Source of the DNA: Viridothelium virens
Lineage: Eukaryota > Ascomycota > Dothideomycetes > Trypetheliales > Trypetheliaceae
Length of the DNA: 64,000 bases
Assembly: GCA_010094025.1 (NCBI GenBank)
Contig: ML991818.1
Location: 1-64,000 of the forward strand
Reading direction: 5' to 3'
Part shown: positions 45,042 to 57,031 of the stretch, piece after piece
Layout of the letters: each line of letters starts with the position of its first letter
Position numbering within the stretch: the stretch's first letter is position 1
The notes under the pieces: model-generated
What the model was told of the DNA's origin: nothing
The model's input: only the letters and a program-made list of their open reading frames with translations
Database searches by the model: none
Translations under genes and position numbers: made by a program

Positions 45042-47063
45042 TGATGTGACAGCGGTGATAGGGTTGAGATCAAATGAGTTTTCGAGTCGAGAGTGCGGTT
45101 ATGAGTTTGATATGGTGATTGAAGCTTGAGATAGATGTAGGATTTCTTCGAGAGAAATCTTGCACTTATATGATCGACTTGATGATTGACAGCTAGAGTT
45201 GGATTGTATGCCAAAACAAAGAGGCGGCCATCAAATTCTGGTACGCCTGGGCGCAGGGTCCTTAGATCCAACGGAACTACTTGACCAGCCTCAAAGGAGT
45301 GAGAGGTCAATTGCTGACGAAAGGCCTAAGTGAAGCAGAGCCTCGTTGTGGCTAAGCCTCTAAGCGGTGTACGTGTAGACGAATGTTTCCAATGTTTCTG
45401 GATGCTTTGCTAACCAGATTTTAGATGGGAGGAAGTTGTGACTTGTGGTTTGTAAGAATTGAATATAGCACACTGTGCAGCAAACTGAAGGGGGAGGGGC
45501 GGTGGGTAAATATCATCAGCATCTCTGCTTGATGGAATTGCTTCTGCTGCCCCAAGCTCTAGATCCATGAATCCGCCTGTCCCAAAAGGGCTTTTTCTTG
45601 CACATTCATCCTGACGCGTCACAGGGCAACAACGGGCAGACCCGAGATTGGCTGGACCAGTGGCAATTCGCATAAAGGTTACGGTGGCTTCGGTGGTAGG
45701 ATAGCGTGGTGGCAGAAGTTGGAGCCAGCCCCAGACAGACGCTACGCATCTGGCGATCAGCAGAATGCGGCGGCCAAACAGTGACAGATGCGCAGGTCGG
45801 CACCCGACTATGAGACTTGCGACCGACACAAAGGCAGTTGCCGGCGAGAAGCGGGCGCCAGTTGATGACCAAGTGGATACGACGTGGTGATGGGGTTGAA
45901 GATGCTGTGGGGGAAACGTTCAGCCAGCCTGCAGCCAACTGCAGCCACTCCCACAGCGCGCAGACCACCGTGAGCTTATCCACCGCCCTGCGTCTGGAAG
46001 GTGGAAGGCTAAGAGATCGCTTAAGCGCGGAGCAGAAGCTCTGAATAGTAAAGCATGCTATGGCTCTAGGGAACTTTTGCATGAAGCCTTTTAATTTGAG
46101 GCGCAAGGGGAGAGCTGGCAGCCACTGCTTCGGTTTGACAGACACACCCAGCCCCATCCAGAGCTATTGCGTAATTACACGGGCTCGACGGTGTATAGCT
46201 CTAAGATGATGAAGCGATCCAGATGAGGAATATGGGCGAAAATAAAAGTATCCAGTATTTGGCCAGACCTTATTCATCTCGTTTGGAGGCATCCTCTTGC
46301 CAACCAGAGACGCCACCGGCATTCGTCGTACGAGCAAGCTTCGAGAATCGCCCGATATGACGGCAAAGTCCAACTCCTTTAGACTCTACGTTCACGCAGC
46401 TCCTTTGGATGTACCTTGGTTATGTGGTCAAGGTGCTACAAGAAAGTAGTGAATAAGTAGGACGTACGAGTGACTGCTCCATAGTACAGAAATGTGAGTA
46501 CGGAGTAATTAACAAAGAGATGCGTGGTGGAGGCAGATGCTCCAAGCCCGCTATTCCCTTTCAAGATCGGTGCCCCACCTCCTCGCCTACAGCCCACCGG
46601 CACTGATGAGCACGTGCGAGAACTAACGTACCTTGAGGTAAATTACTAACGTCACAAATTTCTTACCTCGTTCACCACAGCCAAAGTCGCGATCGAATCG
46701 GTGCTGGTAAAGGTTTTTCTCCTGGTCTTAAATTGACGGCACCAAGCAGTGAGCTCTCGACAAAGACACTTTGCGCATACTTTGGTCCATCAAGCAGTCG
46801 GATCAGGAAAGGTATCATCACGGCTGTCTCGGGGACCAACCTGTCTGAAATTATTTGACACGCTTGGCTGGCCCTCCGGGGCATTGGACACTCATTTGAC
46901 CTGTGACACTGCGTCGTTGCCGCAGTCACCTTTTACTTCCTAACCTCTACTTCTCCACCTACGTCAACTGGCACGCTATCTGGACAAGCCCAACCACACC
47001 ACACTGGTATTGAGCTCATCGAAGAACGGGTTCGGCCGGCTACATACATTGCTCTTGTTATTC
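45042..47063. other. Intergenic, no gene recognised
   Basis: About 2 kb between the BTB gene (minus) and DOA1 (plus), so both promoters should lie here. The longest frame (minus 45606-46157) is motif-free and its composition is unlike neighbouring genes. Confidence 0.5.
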
Positions 47064-49651
47064 ATGGGCGACTTCAAGCTGTCCGCGTCGCTACTCGGGC
47101 ACGACGACGACGTGAGTGTCTCACCTGCTCCACTTTCTCTACCAGCGGGAAGCCAATGTCTCCGGAATTTCAGTGGCCGGCTGACAAAGCTTTGAGCGCA
47201 GACTGCCAGAGATACCCATCCGTTTCTTTGTACTGGTTATCTGATAAAGTCATTACCAGGTTCGAGGAGTTGCTTTTCCCACCCCAGAGCTGGTCTTATC
47301 TGCTTCACGGGACGCCACCGTACGGCAATGGAAGCTTACCTCCACCAAACCCCCGACATTTGACTGCACCCTGAGCTCCCACGGTACTGCGTTTGTCAAT
47401 TCGGTTGCCTTTGTTCCACCATCCAACCATTACCCTGAAGGGTTGATTGTCTCGGGCGGCAAGGACACTATCATAGAGGTGCGGCGACCAGACCGTTCGC
47501 CACAAGATAACGCGGAGGCTTTGTTGCTCGGCCACGCTGCCAATGTATGTGCCCTTCATGTCAGTGAAGATGGCCAAACTATCGTAAGCGGTGGCTGGGA
47601 CGCAGAAGCGAGAATCTGGCGTGTGGGACATTGGGAGGCTGCTACGGTATTGCAGGGCCACGACGGTAGTGTCTGGGGTGTACTATCCTACGATAAAGAC
47701 ACTGTGATTACGGGTAGGACCCCCGCATACGTTGAAAAGATTCCATCATGAAAAAAACCTGACTAATCTTTGTCCTGTAGCCTGCGCTGATAAGAAAATT
47801 CGGGTATGGAATGTCTCCGGCAAGCTGCTGCGGACGATAGCGGGCAATCCGGATGTTGTGAGAGCTCTTTGCAAGCTCCCTCATGGCCACTCCAGCCAAG
47901 CAGACTTTGCGTCGGCAGGCAATGATGGCGTTATTCGTCTTTGGACTTTGGGTGGCAGTCAAGTAGCTCAGCTTCACGGACACGAAAGCTTCATCTACTC
48001 GCTTGATGTACTCCCAACCGGCGAACTTGTCAGTTCATCCGAAGATCGAACAGCGCGAATATGGAAAGGGAATCAATGCATACAAACTATAACCCATCCG
48101 GCAATTTCGGTGTGGTCCGTGGCTACATGTCCTAAGTCTGGCGATATTGTCACAGGCGCCAGTGATCGTGCTGTTCGAATTTTCAGTCGAGCCGATGATC
48201 GTCAGGCCAGACCAGAGGATATACGTGCCTTCGAGGACTCGGTCAAATCGTCCTCTATCCCACAACAGCAAGTTGGAGATATCAACAAGGAGCAATTACC
48301 AGGGCCTGAGTTTCTCCAACAAAAGTCTGGTACCAAAGAAGGCCAGGTGCAAATGATCAGAGAACCAAATGGCAACGTCTCAGCGCATCAGTGGTCTAAT
48401 GCAGCCCAGCAGTGGGTCAATGTAGGTACCGTTGTCGATTCGGCTGGCAGCAGTGGACGAAAGCAAGAATTCCAAGGAAAAGATTACGATTATGTGTTTG
48501 ACGTTGATATAGAGGATGGAAAGCCGCCCCTCAAATTACCTTTCAATCTTTCCCAGAACCCTTATGAAGTTGCAAAGAAATTCATCGCTGATAACGAACT
48601 TCCAATTTCGTATATCGACCAAGTAGCGAATTTCATTGTGAGTAATACACAGGGAGCAGCTATTGGGCAATCAGGGGAATCTCAGACCCAAGCACCTGGT
48701 TCCGATCCGTGGGGCTCGGAATCAAGGTATCGACCCGGCGAGGTTGGAGCACCAGCAGTACCAGAATCTCGACCAAAAGTTCTTCCCCAAACTCAGTACC
48801 TTAAGATCGTTAGCGGGAATCTGAAAGCAATGCAAAAGAAGATACTAGAATTCAATGAGGAATTTCTCAACTCCGGATCCAAGGATGCCGCTCTCAATCC
48901 CACGGGTGTTAACATTCTCTCGGCTACCATCAAACAGCTAGACCAAGCTCAATCTTCGTCGAAAGTCACGGAAGGCTCACCGGCATTGAAAGAGGGAGTT
49001 GAGCTCGCAGTCAAGATTGCGACCACTTGGCCAGTTGAGAAGCGATTGCCTGGCACCGACCTTCTTTGCGCACTTGCAGCTTCCTCACCATCGCTAGCTA
49101 CATTCACAAGTTCTGGTTCAGAGACTATCATAGACGTATTCTCCGACGCCTTTGCAAATACCGAAAAACCTAACCATGCATTACTTGCCATTCGAGGGTT
49201 TGCCAATCTATTCAACACCGAGGAAGGTCGCCTGATCATGGACGGGGAGTTTGATAAAGTTCATGTCCTTCTGAAGCCGTATGTAGCGGACCCCGGAAAG
49301 TGGCATAGGAATCTTATCATTGCCATCACAACGGTATTCATCAATTACACGGTCATGCTATCGGCATCGTCATCTGCGAGCGCATCGGATCCCCCGTCTC
49401 GACCAAATGCCGACCGAGCACTTACACTTCTTGATGACACTACGAAGATTATCAATTCTGCGACTGATAGTGAGATCATGTATCGGTCGCTGGTTGCAGC
49501 AGGTACACTCCTCACACTTGGGGACGATTTTCGGTCAGCCGCACGCGAGGTCTTTGATCTAGAGCAGTGCCTTAGTCGAGCAGAGAAGACGGTGAAGGAG
49601 CCTCGGATCAAGGGAGTGGTTGCGGAAATGAGGGACGAGCTTGGAGGGTGA
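47064..49651 (+). CDS. DOA1: Doa1/Ufd3 ubiquitin-binding WD40 protein
   Basis: Three exons (47064-47111, 47260-47713, 47781-49651; introns 148 and 67 bases) give about 790 residues. The start MGDFKLSASLLGHDDD continues across intron 1 into VRGVAFPTPELVLSASRD, as in orthologs. A WD40 propeller fills residues about 8-300, with repeats such as LIVSGGKD, IVSGGWDAEARIWR and GDIVTGASDRAVRIF. A PFU domain (about 355-460; WSNAAQQWVNVGTV, YDYVFDVDIEDG) binds ubiquitin. A C-terminal PUL domain (about 505-788) is the Cdc48/p97-binding armadillo-like part. Doa1 (PLAA in animals) helps Cdc48 handle ubiquitylated proteins, ubiquitin recycling and mitochondrial protein turnover. Domain order and length match the family. 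Confidence 0.93.
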
Positions 49652-50049
49652 GCTAGTGGCATTTTTAAGAGAGAGATCATGACATGGCATTAGCACGGAT
49701 ACTTTCAACCTGCATACATGAGGTTGATGACGGGGTGTCTACATGAGGGAAGTGTAAACTAGCATGGGGAAGAATCAAATAGATCATTCGACACTATGAC
49801 AGTCAAGTCGTTGCAAATCGTGTACTTTCTTCAATCTTGTCTTGTCTCTGTTTGAGACCTACCAGAACAAGCCTCGTTTCGCATATCCCGTCATATTTGA
49901 GAGCCCTGGCTTGCAAGCCTCCAGCTTTTGAGTGGAGTGAATATAAGATCATGCATAGACATCCTACCGAACGCCACGCTATGCAAAGCAATTCGCAAAC
50001 ATTTTCAACTACTTCCGCTTCAACAGATAACCATCAGAACGCACAGCCC
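49652..50049. other. Convergent 3' flanks
   Basis: About 400 bases between the ends of DOA1 (plus) and PET191 (minus). The plus-strand frame over 49837-50244 is a shadow of PET191 and its 3' flank. Confidence 0.6.
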
Positions 50050-50436
50050 TCAAACATTACTCCCTTCATCCCTGCCGTCTGTCCCTTTGACCTGTTGGAA
50101 AGCAGGTTTTCCTGCGTAAAGCTGATTCGACGGATTATCGGCGCCTGCCTCAATCTCTGTGCTCACGCTGATAGGCTTGTTTCCCCGGAAGCGCTTGCGC
50201 ATATCGATCATGCCCTTCTTGCACTCGCCATAACCGTGTTTTAGCTGCTGACACCTGGTGGGAAGCGTCTCGACTAAAGGTTCTCGGAGGCAGTCGCCGG
50301 CTTTATTCCGCTCGACCAGGACGCAATCGGAGTTGGCGAGGCAGGCTGCGAGGGCTGCGCCTGAAGACTCATGTCAGATTTGAGTTTGGCTGGGTAGAGC
50401 AGAGGACGTACGAATGTCTTGGCAGGAGGATGGCAT
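50050..50436 (-). CDS. PET191: Pet191 cytochrome c oxidase assembly protein
   Basis: Two exons (50436-50412 and 50360-50050; intron 51 bases) give 111 residues. It starts MPSSCQDI, continues RAALAACLANSDCVLVERN and has REPLVETLPTRCQQLKHGYGECKKG, then MIDMRKRFRGN. The four cysteines in paired CX9C spacing and the KHGYGEC block are diagnostic of Pet191 (COA5 in animals). The protein sits in the mitochondrial intermembrane space or on the inner membrane and is needed to assemble cytochrome c oxidase; CX9C proteins of this kind are usually imported and oxidised by Mia40. The gene is small and easily missed because the longest frames over it lie on the other strand or in a different frame. It is divergent from the lipase gene and convergent with DOA1. 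Confidence 0.93.
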
Positions 50437-50801
50437 ACTGGGAGCTGGATTGCGAGATGAATGCTGACCTCGAGACAATGATAAATGAGTTCGTTCCTGC
50501 AGCCACTCGTGCCACTCCGGAGCAGGGAAATTAAGCTTAACGCACGGGCCTCTTTCACATGGTTAATGACATGCCACTAAATGCTCTGGTGCTGCTGAAT
50601 CGTCTCGCGACCGCTTGACATATCTGCCAATCCAGTCGTTACCACCCCCTTGTCTTCCCTCCGACGTTTCCTGATTTTAGACATGGCATATCTTCACAGC
50701 TGTCTGTAACAAATAGCCCTCGATCGAGGGTCAGATCTCAGCGAAAATCCACGCGATTCTCGAGCTTCCAAGGCCCCATCGAACTCCACGCGCTTTCGAG
50801 G
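50437..50801. other. Divergent promoter region
   Basis: 365 bases shared by PET191 (minus) and the lipase gene (plus); both promoters must lie here. No further gene seen. Confidence 0.6.
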
Positions 50802-52929
50802 ATGCCTACAATACCATTCATAGGTCGATTAGCTTTGTAAGTTGACCTGCAATCCCATCGCTTAGCAAGTTACGAGCCTGAGCGCAACACCATCCGCCTT
50901 TGCTGTTCGAGCGCTCATCATCTATTCGACAGGCAACAGTACGCAGCCCTCATCGGCTCTTTGATCCTCATCCTCCTCGAAAGCATTGTCAGAATAATAA
51001 CTCTTGCTCTTCGTGCGTTTTCCATCGGTCGCATTGGCTATCCAAATTGCTTACTCTCAAATAGCCGGTCCGGTAATTCGTTTCTTCTATGAGGGATCAC
51101 GAAGCGCTTTCAATTTCCTCTCCTCTCCACAGGGAAGAAGAAACAGAGGCAAGAGAAAATGTGTGTATAGTATTGAAGCTCGACATGCTGGCAGGAGCTA
51201 ATCCATTACAGTGATTGTGAATTCCATCAACCAGGCGTCAGACTTTGTTGAACTATGCGAGATTTACGGATATTATGCTGAAGAGCATATAGTTCATACA
51301 ACCGATGGATACTTGTTAGGCCTACATAGATTGGGTTGGAGGAAGGGTGAGGAAGAGCAAAGAGTCAACAGCGGACCTGGCAGTCTCCAGAAAAAGGTTG
51401 TCTACATGCATCATGGTTTGATGATGAATAGTGAGGTTTGGGTGTGCATCACTGAGAAGGAGAGATGCCTGCCATTCATGCTTGTTGAAATGGGTTACGA
51501 TGTCTGGTTTGGCAATAATAGAGGCAACAAATATTCGAAGAAATCGGCCAAGAACGCCCCCACGGAGACGCAATTCTGGAATTTCTCTATTGACGAATTC
51601 GCCTTCCACGATATCCCCGATAGCATTTCGTATATTCTCATGACGACGGGTCAGCCATCTCTCTCCTATATTGGCTTCTCTCAGGGTACAGCACAAGCCT
51701 TTGCCACCCTGTCCATACATCCTACACTAAACGACAAGGTTGACGTCTTCATTGCTCTTGCGCCGGCAATGGCTCCTGCTGGTTTGACGAGCAGTGTAGT
51801 TGACTCGCTTGTGAAGACATCACCAGATGTTCTCTTCCTTGCGTTTGGACGTCGGGCGATCCTTGGCTCCACGACAATGTGGCAAGCCATCCTTTATCCC
51901 CCAATCTTTGTGCGCACTATCGATATCGGCCTGTCTTTTCTATTTGGCTGGCATTCCAGAAACATCACACCTCATCAAAAGCTTGCTGCTTACCCTCACC
52001 TCTACTCCTTCACCAGTACCAAATCTGTGGTCCATTGGTTTCAAATCATCCGCAATGGAACATTCCAAATGTACGACGATGAGGTCCAGGCCCCTCTGAG
52101 TTTCAGCAATGGAAGCAAATACTACAAGGTCGCCAAATTCCCAACACGGAATATCAAGACACCCATCGTGCTGGTCTACGGTGGTAGCGACAGCCTAGTC
52201 GATATCAGCGTCATGCTCAAAGAACTCCCCAAACACACCATCGCCAAAGAAATCCCCCACTACGAGCACCTCGACTTCCTCTGGGCTTCCGACGTCAACT
52301 CCCAAGTCTTCCCACATGTCATCGACGCCCTAACCTCCTTCGCCTCCCCACCCAACCGCAAAACCTCCTCCTCAAACACCCTCCGCACCACCCGCGAACC
52401 CAACCCATTCCTCCCCGCTCCGCCCCCCAGCTACTCCGAAGACGAGCGCTCTCCCAACCCCTCCAGCATGACCTCCAACTCCGGCCTCAACTCACCCCGA
52501 GCCACCACCTCTCCTCCTCCCAACACCACACCCACCGGCACCACCGCAACCTCGACACCCACCAGCACGTCCCAACGCGGTGCTACCGCCGCTAGCGGTA
52601 GTGGCCGTCTCCGCGCTACGATTGTCCGCTCAGATAGCCTTTCGGACATCAAGAGCGGCACGGCGAAGCGCGGCGACCGCAAGTTCAGCGTCTCGTCGAA
52701 GGAGGCGAGGGAGATGCCGGAGGAGGAGGAGGAGAGCAGTTCGCCGGAGAAGGAGGGAAGCTCGCGGGGGTCGACGCCGCCGACAAGTGCGGGCGCTGGT
52801 GGGGAGATGCGATTTGGTGAAGGGGGGGTTAAGGTCGGGGCAAGTCGTGTGGTTGGGTATGTGAGGGGTCGGGAGGCGCCGGTGGGGACGGTGGAGGAGA
52901 GTGAGGAGGGGAAGGTGGCGGAGGAGTGA
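50802..52929 (+). CDS. Sterol esterase/acid lipase, Tgl1 type
   Basis: Four exons (50802-50836, 50933-51012, 51065-51160, 51212-52929) give about 642 residues. The N-terminus MPTIPFIGRLAL leads to a membrane anchor (YAALIGSLILILLESIVRIITLAL), typical of lipid-droplet or ER steryl ester hydrolases. The alpha/beta-hydrolase body reads DFVELCEIYGYYAEEH, VYMHHGLMMNSEVWV (oxyanion-hole region) and GYDVWFGNNRGNKYS. The nucleophile is in GFSQGT, the acid in YGGSDSLVD and the histidine in PHYEHLDFLWA. These are features of the acid-lipase family that includes Tgl1, Yeh1 and Yeh2, which split sterol esters and triacylglycerols. The last 180 residues are Ser/Thr/Pro-rich and probably disordered. The small first exons were placed by splice signals and by agreement with the family's N-terminal pattern. 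Confidence 0.9.
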
Positions 52930-53277
52930 GTGAGTCGAATGAAATGGGATGGAATGGGACGGAGGGGCGTTGATGGGGTTTGATGGGTGAGCTTATGATG
53001 GATAGAATCATGGATGGTTTGGGGTAGACGGCAGAGCGAGCATAGACATAGAAGGCATGAGCATGGAAGGTGTTTCAAAGCATCAAATTGTATATGATAA
53101 TGCAGGAGTGATGCTTGCTTGTACATAGCTTCCTCTTGTCGATGCATCAATACCATAATCTCTTTTTTTCAAATAAGCTCAAGAAGCCAGCTCGCCATCC
53201 ATACATACCTACCTTAGGTATGTCGAGTATTTTTCATGTCCAGGGTATCATCCAGAACGCCACCTAAGAAAAATCAT
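52930..53277. other. Convergent 3' flanks
   Basis: About 350 bases between the stops of the lipase gene and SPT8. No gene seen. Confidence 0.65.
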
Positions 53278-55676
53278 TCATGAGTTGGTCGCAACCTCAT
53301 ATCCTAGCAACACATCCGTACTTCCTCCTTCCCAACCTCGCGTTCCACCCGCGGAGAGGATAAACCGACACGTCGGATCAACATGCAGCGTCGAAATCAC
53401 GCCTGTCCGGTGACCCGGCACAATCGTAAACGGCACCGTCGACCGCTTGCTCTGCTCCTCCGCCCGTAGATCGTATAGCCGCAGGATATCATGCGAGGCA
53501 CTGGCAAAACCCATAAAATCAGCACTTCGCTCCTTTCTAAACGACAATCATCTCGTCCGGCTCCTGCCCTTGACCTCCCCACAAAACACCAAAGGGGGAA
53601 AAAGGCAAAATAAAAATAAAGTAAAAATATAAGAGAACTCACCAAAGCAAATGCCGCCCATTCGGCATCGGCCGCACGGCACTCACGCTCCCGCTCCCAG
53701 CCGGAAAGCGAAACACACGACTCGGCTCCGCGAGCCCCTTAAACAGATTAAACTCATCGACGGTATTGTTCCTGCGCCCGACATAGATGCTGTTCCCGTC
53801 AGGCCCCCAGCACGCGCTCATGCACCACGGCGGCGTCCAGCGCGGCACCACGGTTGCCACGGGCGCGCGCTGCCGCCGATCCCAGACGCGGAGGATGCCG
53901 TCCATCGCGGTGTCGAAGAAGGTGGTTTCGGAGGAGGAGGCGGAAGATGCGGAGGGGTCGGATGGCCCGGCGAGTGCGAGCGTGCTGCTGCTTGTGTTCG
54001 TGCTGTGGGTGGGGAGGAGAGTGGTGGTGGTGGAGATGGAGGTGGAGGGCGCGGCTTGCACGGGGCCGCCGCCGAGGTGCGAGTCTGAGGGGGGTGGCCA
54101 GTCGGTGGGGAGGGAGGAAGCCGGGTGGCTGGCTGGTTGGGCTGGGATGCCGTTGGGGAGGTGCTGTTGAGAAGGGAGGGCGTCGGCGGCGGTGGAGGGG
54201 ACGGATACGCCGTTGGTGAGGGGGGCTTCGGATTGCGAGGGTTGATGGGGGGCTGTGGTGGTGGGTTCGATGTCGCCGTTGGCCATTTCGGTGTCGTGCT
54301 CTTGGATGCCGTTCGCGACGAGGCGGGAGAACTCATCGTCGAATTCGTCGTTCATTGCATCGCCGGGAGCAGTGACGGGCCCGCCATCCCCGCCCTCGCC
54401 GAAAAGGGAGTTGTTGCTTCCGTTGTCGCCAAAGAGAGAGTTTGCGGGAGAGCCTGCGGTGTCGGTCACGCCGTTGGGCATGGCGTCGGATTCTCTATGA
54501 TGTGTCTCGCCGTTGGTCACAACGCCGTCTTCGAGTTTGACGCCGATCGAATTGTTGGAAGAAAAGGTGTCCGTAGCGACAGGCGGAGGATAGGAGAGTG
54601 GTGGCACTGGGAAAGTCGATTCTGGGCGTAGCTCAATAGATGATATTTGCCCGCCGCCATCACCGAATCGACGTCGGACTTGGCCTGTATTCAGGTCCCA
54701 ATCGAGGACGCTCTTATCCCAGCTTCCTGACAAGACAGATCGCTCGTCGTTAGCGAGAGTCAAGACCGATATCGCGGACGAGTGCGAGGCAAGAGTGGCT
54801 ATTCTTTCGGATTCGCTGTGCCGAACTGTGTGGAGACTGATCGTGCCTGTTTCCACGCCTGCCAAAATCCAGAGGCCTTGATGATGGACGGCCAGGGACT
54901 GGATCGGCGATATATTGAGAGAATCGACTGGCGAGCCTTGTCTATACCCATTCTGACCTTCACTCTCCTGTGGAGCCCAGTAGCTCATCAAGACTCCATG
55001 TTTCACGACGCTGTCCACATAGGGATGCCGTTGGGCGACAGTTAACATGGATTTTGAGTTCACGGTATCAGGCCAGTTAAATCTTCGCACGAATCCATCT
55101 GATCCTCCACTGAAGACAAATCGCATATCCGCAGTAGCGGCCAAAGCATTAATTGAGGTGGCTTGCGGGGCTGCGATGGTAGGAACAATATCGTACATGC
55201 TTGCCGTAATAGCTTCCGGACGGGGCTCAGGGCGTTCCACAAAATTCAGGTAAGCGTTTGAGGAAGATGTCCTGGAGACGTGTGTCGTAGGATCATCTCC
55301 AGTGATCCTTTGGCCATTGTGCAAACGTGGGCCGGGGAAAGCGCCATTTTGTGAGTGTCGTCGCGAAGGCGAGTCTTGCGTATTATCCTGATCATCTTCA
55401 TCGTCCTCATCCTCATTGTCATCATCGTCCCCATCTACGTCTCCATCACCGTCCCCTTCGCCATCTCCTTCTTGGTCTCCGTCGGCATCTTGGTCTGCAT
55501 CGTCCATAGTCTCGTCCACATCGTTGTGAGAGCTGTCATCACCAGAGACTAGCAGGAGAAGTCAGCAGTAATTCTAGAGAAATGCGAACAGTTCGAGTTG
55601 ACGGTAGTAGGACGTGAGGGGGATCGGAAAGCTTCCTACCTGCGCCATCCTGCTCCTCCTCGTCAAATGAGACCAT
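53278..55676 (-). CDS. SPT8: SAGA subunit Spt8
   Basis: Three exons (55676-55640, 55548-53643, 53500-53278; introns 91 and 142 bases) give about 721 residues. A short acidic start (MVSFDEEEQDGA) runs into a long Asp/Glu/Gly tract, a hallmark of Spt8. A WD40 propeller follows: SINALAATADMRFVFSGGSDGFVRRFNW, the conserved HGVLMSYWAPQ block, LVAH-like repeats such as ISVLTLANDERSVLSGSWDKSVLDWDL, and the closing CASHDILRLYDL across the last intron. Between repeats is a disordered insert of about 190 residues. Spt8 is the TBP-binding subunit of the SAGA coactivator and is absent from animals, which supports a fungal source. The N-terminal exon was placed by its splice donor GTAGG and frame agreement. 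Confidence 0.92.
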
Positions 55677-56563
55677 TGTCAGAAATCATGTGATTGATAC
55701 GCTGCTCAATCGTGGAGGAAAGATTGCGGGGCAGGAGAATGGAGGCTGGGGGATTTTGCATCCGGCATTTGTCTGGAAATTTAGGAGGCTGGAAGTGATG
55801 ACCGAACTCTGGTTTGGGCGGGGACGTCTTTTGACCTCCGAAGGGTCGCTAACGAAATTAAAGAGCAACCAGTACTCTATGTGTGAAAATCTGTAGGCAT
55901 AGGTCTGGTATGTTATCTCAAGACAAGACAAAGCTCATACTGTTCCTTACGAGCCAGGAGGCCCCCAGCGAACAGCTTGGGCTCTTCCAGTGTCCTTGAG
56001 CCTGCGGCAGCAGATGTCTGTTAGTGCCAACAATTTTGTCTATAGCATTAGGCGGGTCTTCACTTCCAACGACACTCTTAATACAGAAAACCTCATGGTT
56101 TCCACAAATCATCAGAATCATGTGGGCAAACATGCTTTCTATGCAGTCCGGTGTATTTTGGACGTTGGCCTCGCGCGCTGAGTTCTTGATAGTCTGTCGT
56201 CTCGGATTTTTGGATACGTTGGATGAGCTTGTAGCAAAGACAGGCTTACTGCAACGGCATCAAGTTGCTTTGTCATGTTGCCAATTCAACCCCCTTTTCC
56301 ATGCTATATGGCTTCATTCTGTATAGAAGCTCTAAACATTGGCTTCGTGGCGAGGCTAAGTTGCATGACGTGCTCCAACGCTGGTCCTATCCACTCTATT
56401 CCTAGCGATGACTAGAGGCCATTGACCGATTCCCAATAGCTAATTTAACCAGAGAATGTCGAGATAGCCACAGCCGATGCTTCATGAAGTTGCATGGTCC
56501 ATGCATCAGACGTCCAAGTCATGTTGCGAATATCAAGGTATATATTCCTACCAGGTAGGTAGG
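55677..56563. other. Intergenic, no gene recognised
   Basis: The left end is the presumed SPT8 promoter. Several short frames between 55690 and 56326 lack motifs. It ends at the MITE. Confidence 0.5.
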
Positions 56564-56747
56564 TACCTTACCGCGGCTGGGGGGTTCCTCAACTAGTAAC
56601 TAATACAATGTTATTTCGAATTTACTGTTATGACCTTGTTGGCCCTTGTTAACGCCGCCTTAACATGGGCCAACATGGTCATAACAGTTAAATTGAGGTA
56701 ACATTGTATAATTACCAGTTGAGGAACCCCCCAGCCGCGGTAAGGTA
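56564..56747. mobile_element. Hairpin MITE, copy 1
   Basis: This is a 180-bp non-coding element (56566-56745) flanked by TA on both sides. The first 30 bases, starting CCTTACCGCGGCTGGGGGG, are a perfect inverted copy of the last 30. The inner parts also pair (ACAATGTTA with TAACATTGT, CTGTTATGACC with GGTCATAACAG, GTTGGCCC with GGGCCAAC), so the whole element folds on itself around CGCCGCC. TA duplication and small size suit a Tc1/mariner-type (Stowaway-like) MITE. Confidence 0.9.
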
Positions 56748-57031
56748 GGGAGCAGACGAGGTAAGGCTACCGAGTATGGCAAGTGCAGCATTGGATCCCG
56801 GGGGGAGTCGCGGTGATATGCAAACACAACCATAAACACTTCGATCGAATGTGAGAATCAATCATTCCTCCTTTCTTCGCTTTTTTCACTCGGTTACATT
56901 CGTGCAGGACGCGTATGATGATATTCGCGCTCCTGCACATAAAAATCCCCCCATTTCTCCACCCACCTTTTCACTTCGTGCCTTAAATCTTCTTCTCACC
57001 CTTATGAACCTTCTTTTACCTACTTTACGAA
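56748..57031 (+). promoter_or_regulatory. Helicase leader between MITE and start codon
   Basis: The 284 bases between the MITE and the helicase ATG must contain its core promoter or leader. A pyrimidine-rich tract (CCCCCCATTTCTCCACCCACC, near 56947-56968) lies close to the start. Confidence 0.45.

Noticed and set aside
45606-46157. 183-codon minus-strand frame
   Set aside because: No motif; Ser/Leu/Arg composition typical of chance frames in this genome.
53651-54631. Several long plus-strand frames rich in Arg and Gly
   Set aside because: Antisense to the disordered insert of SPT8; no motif, no start context.
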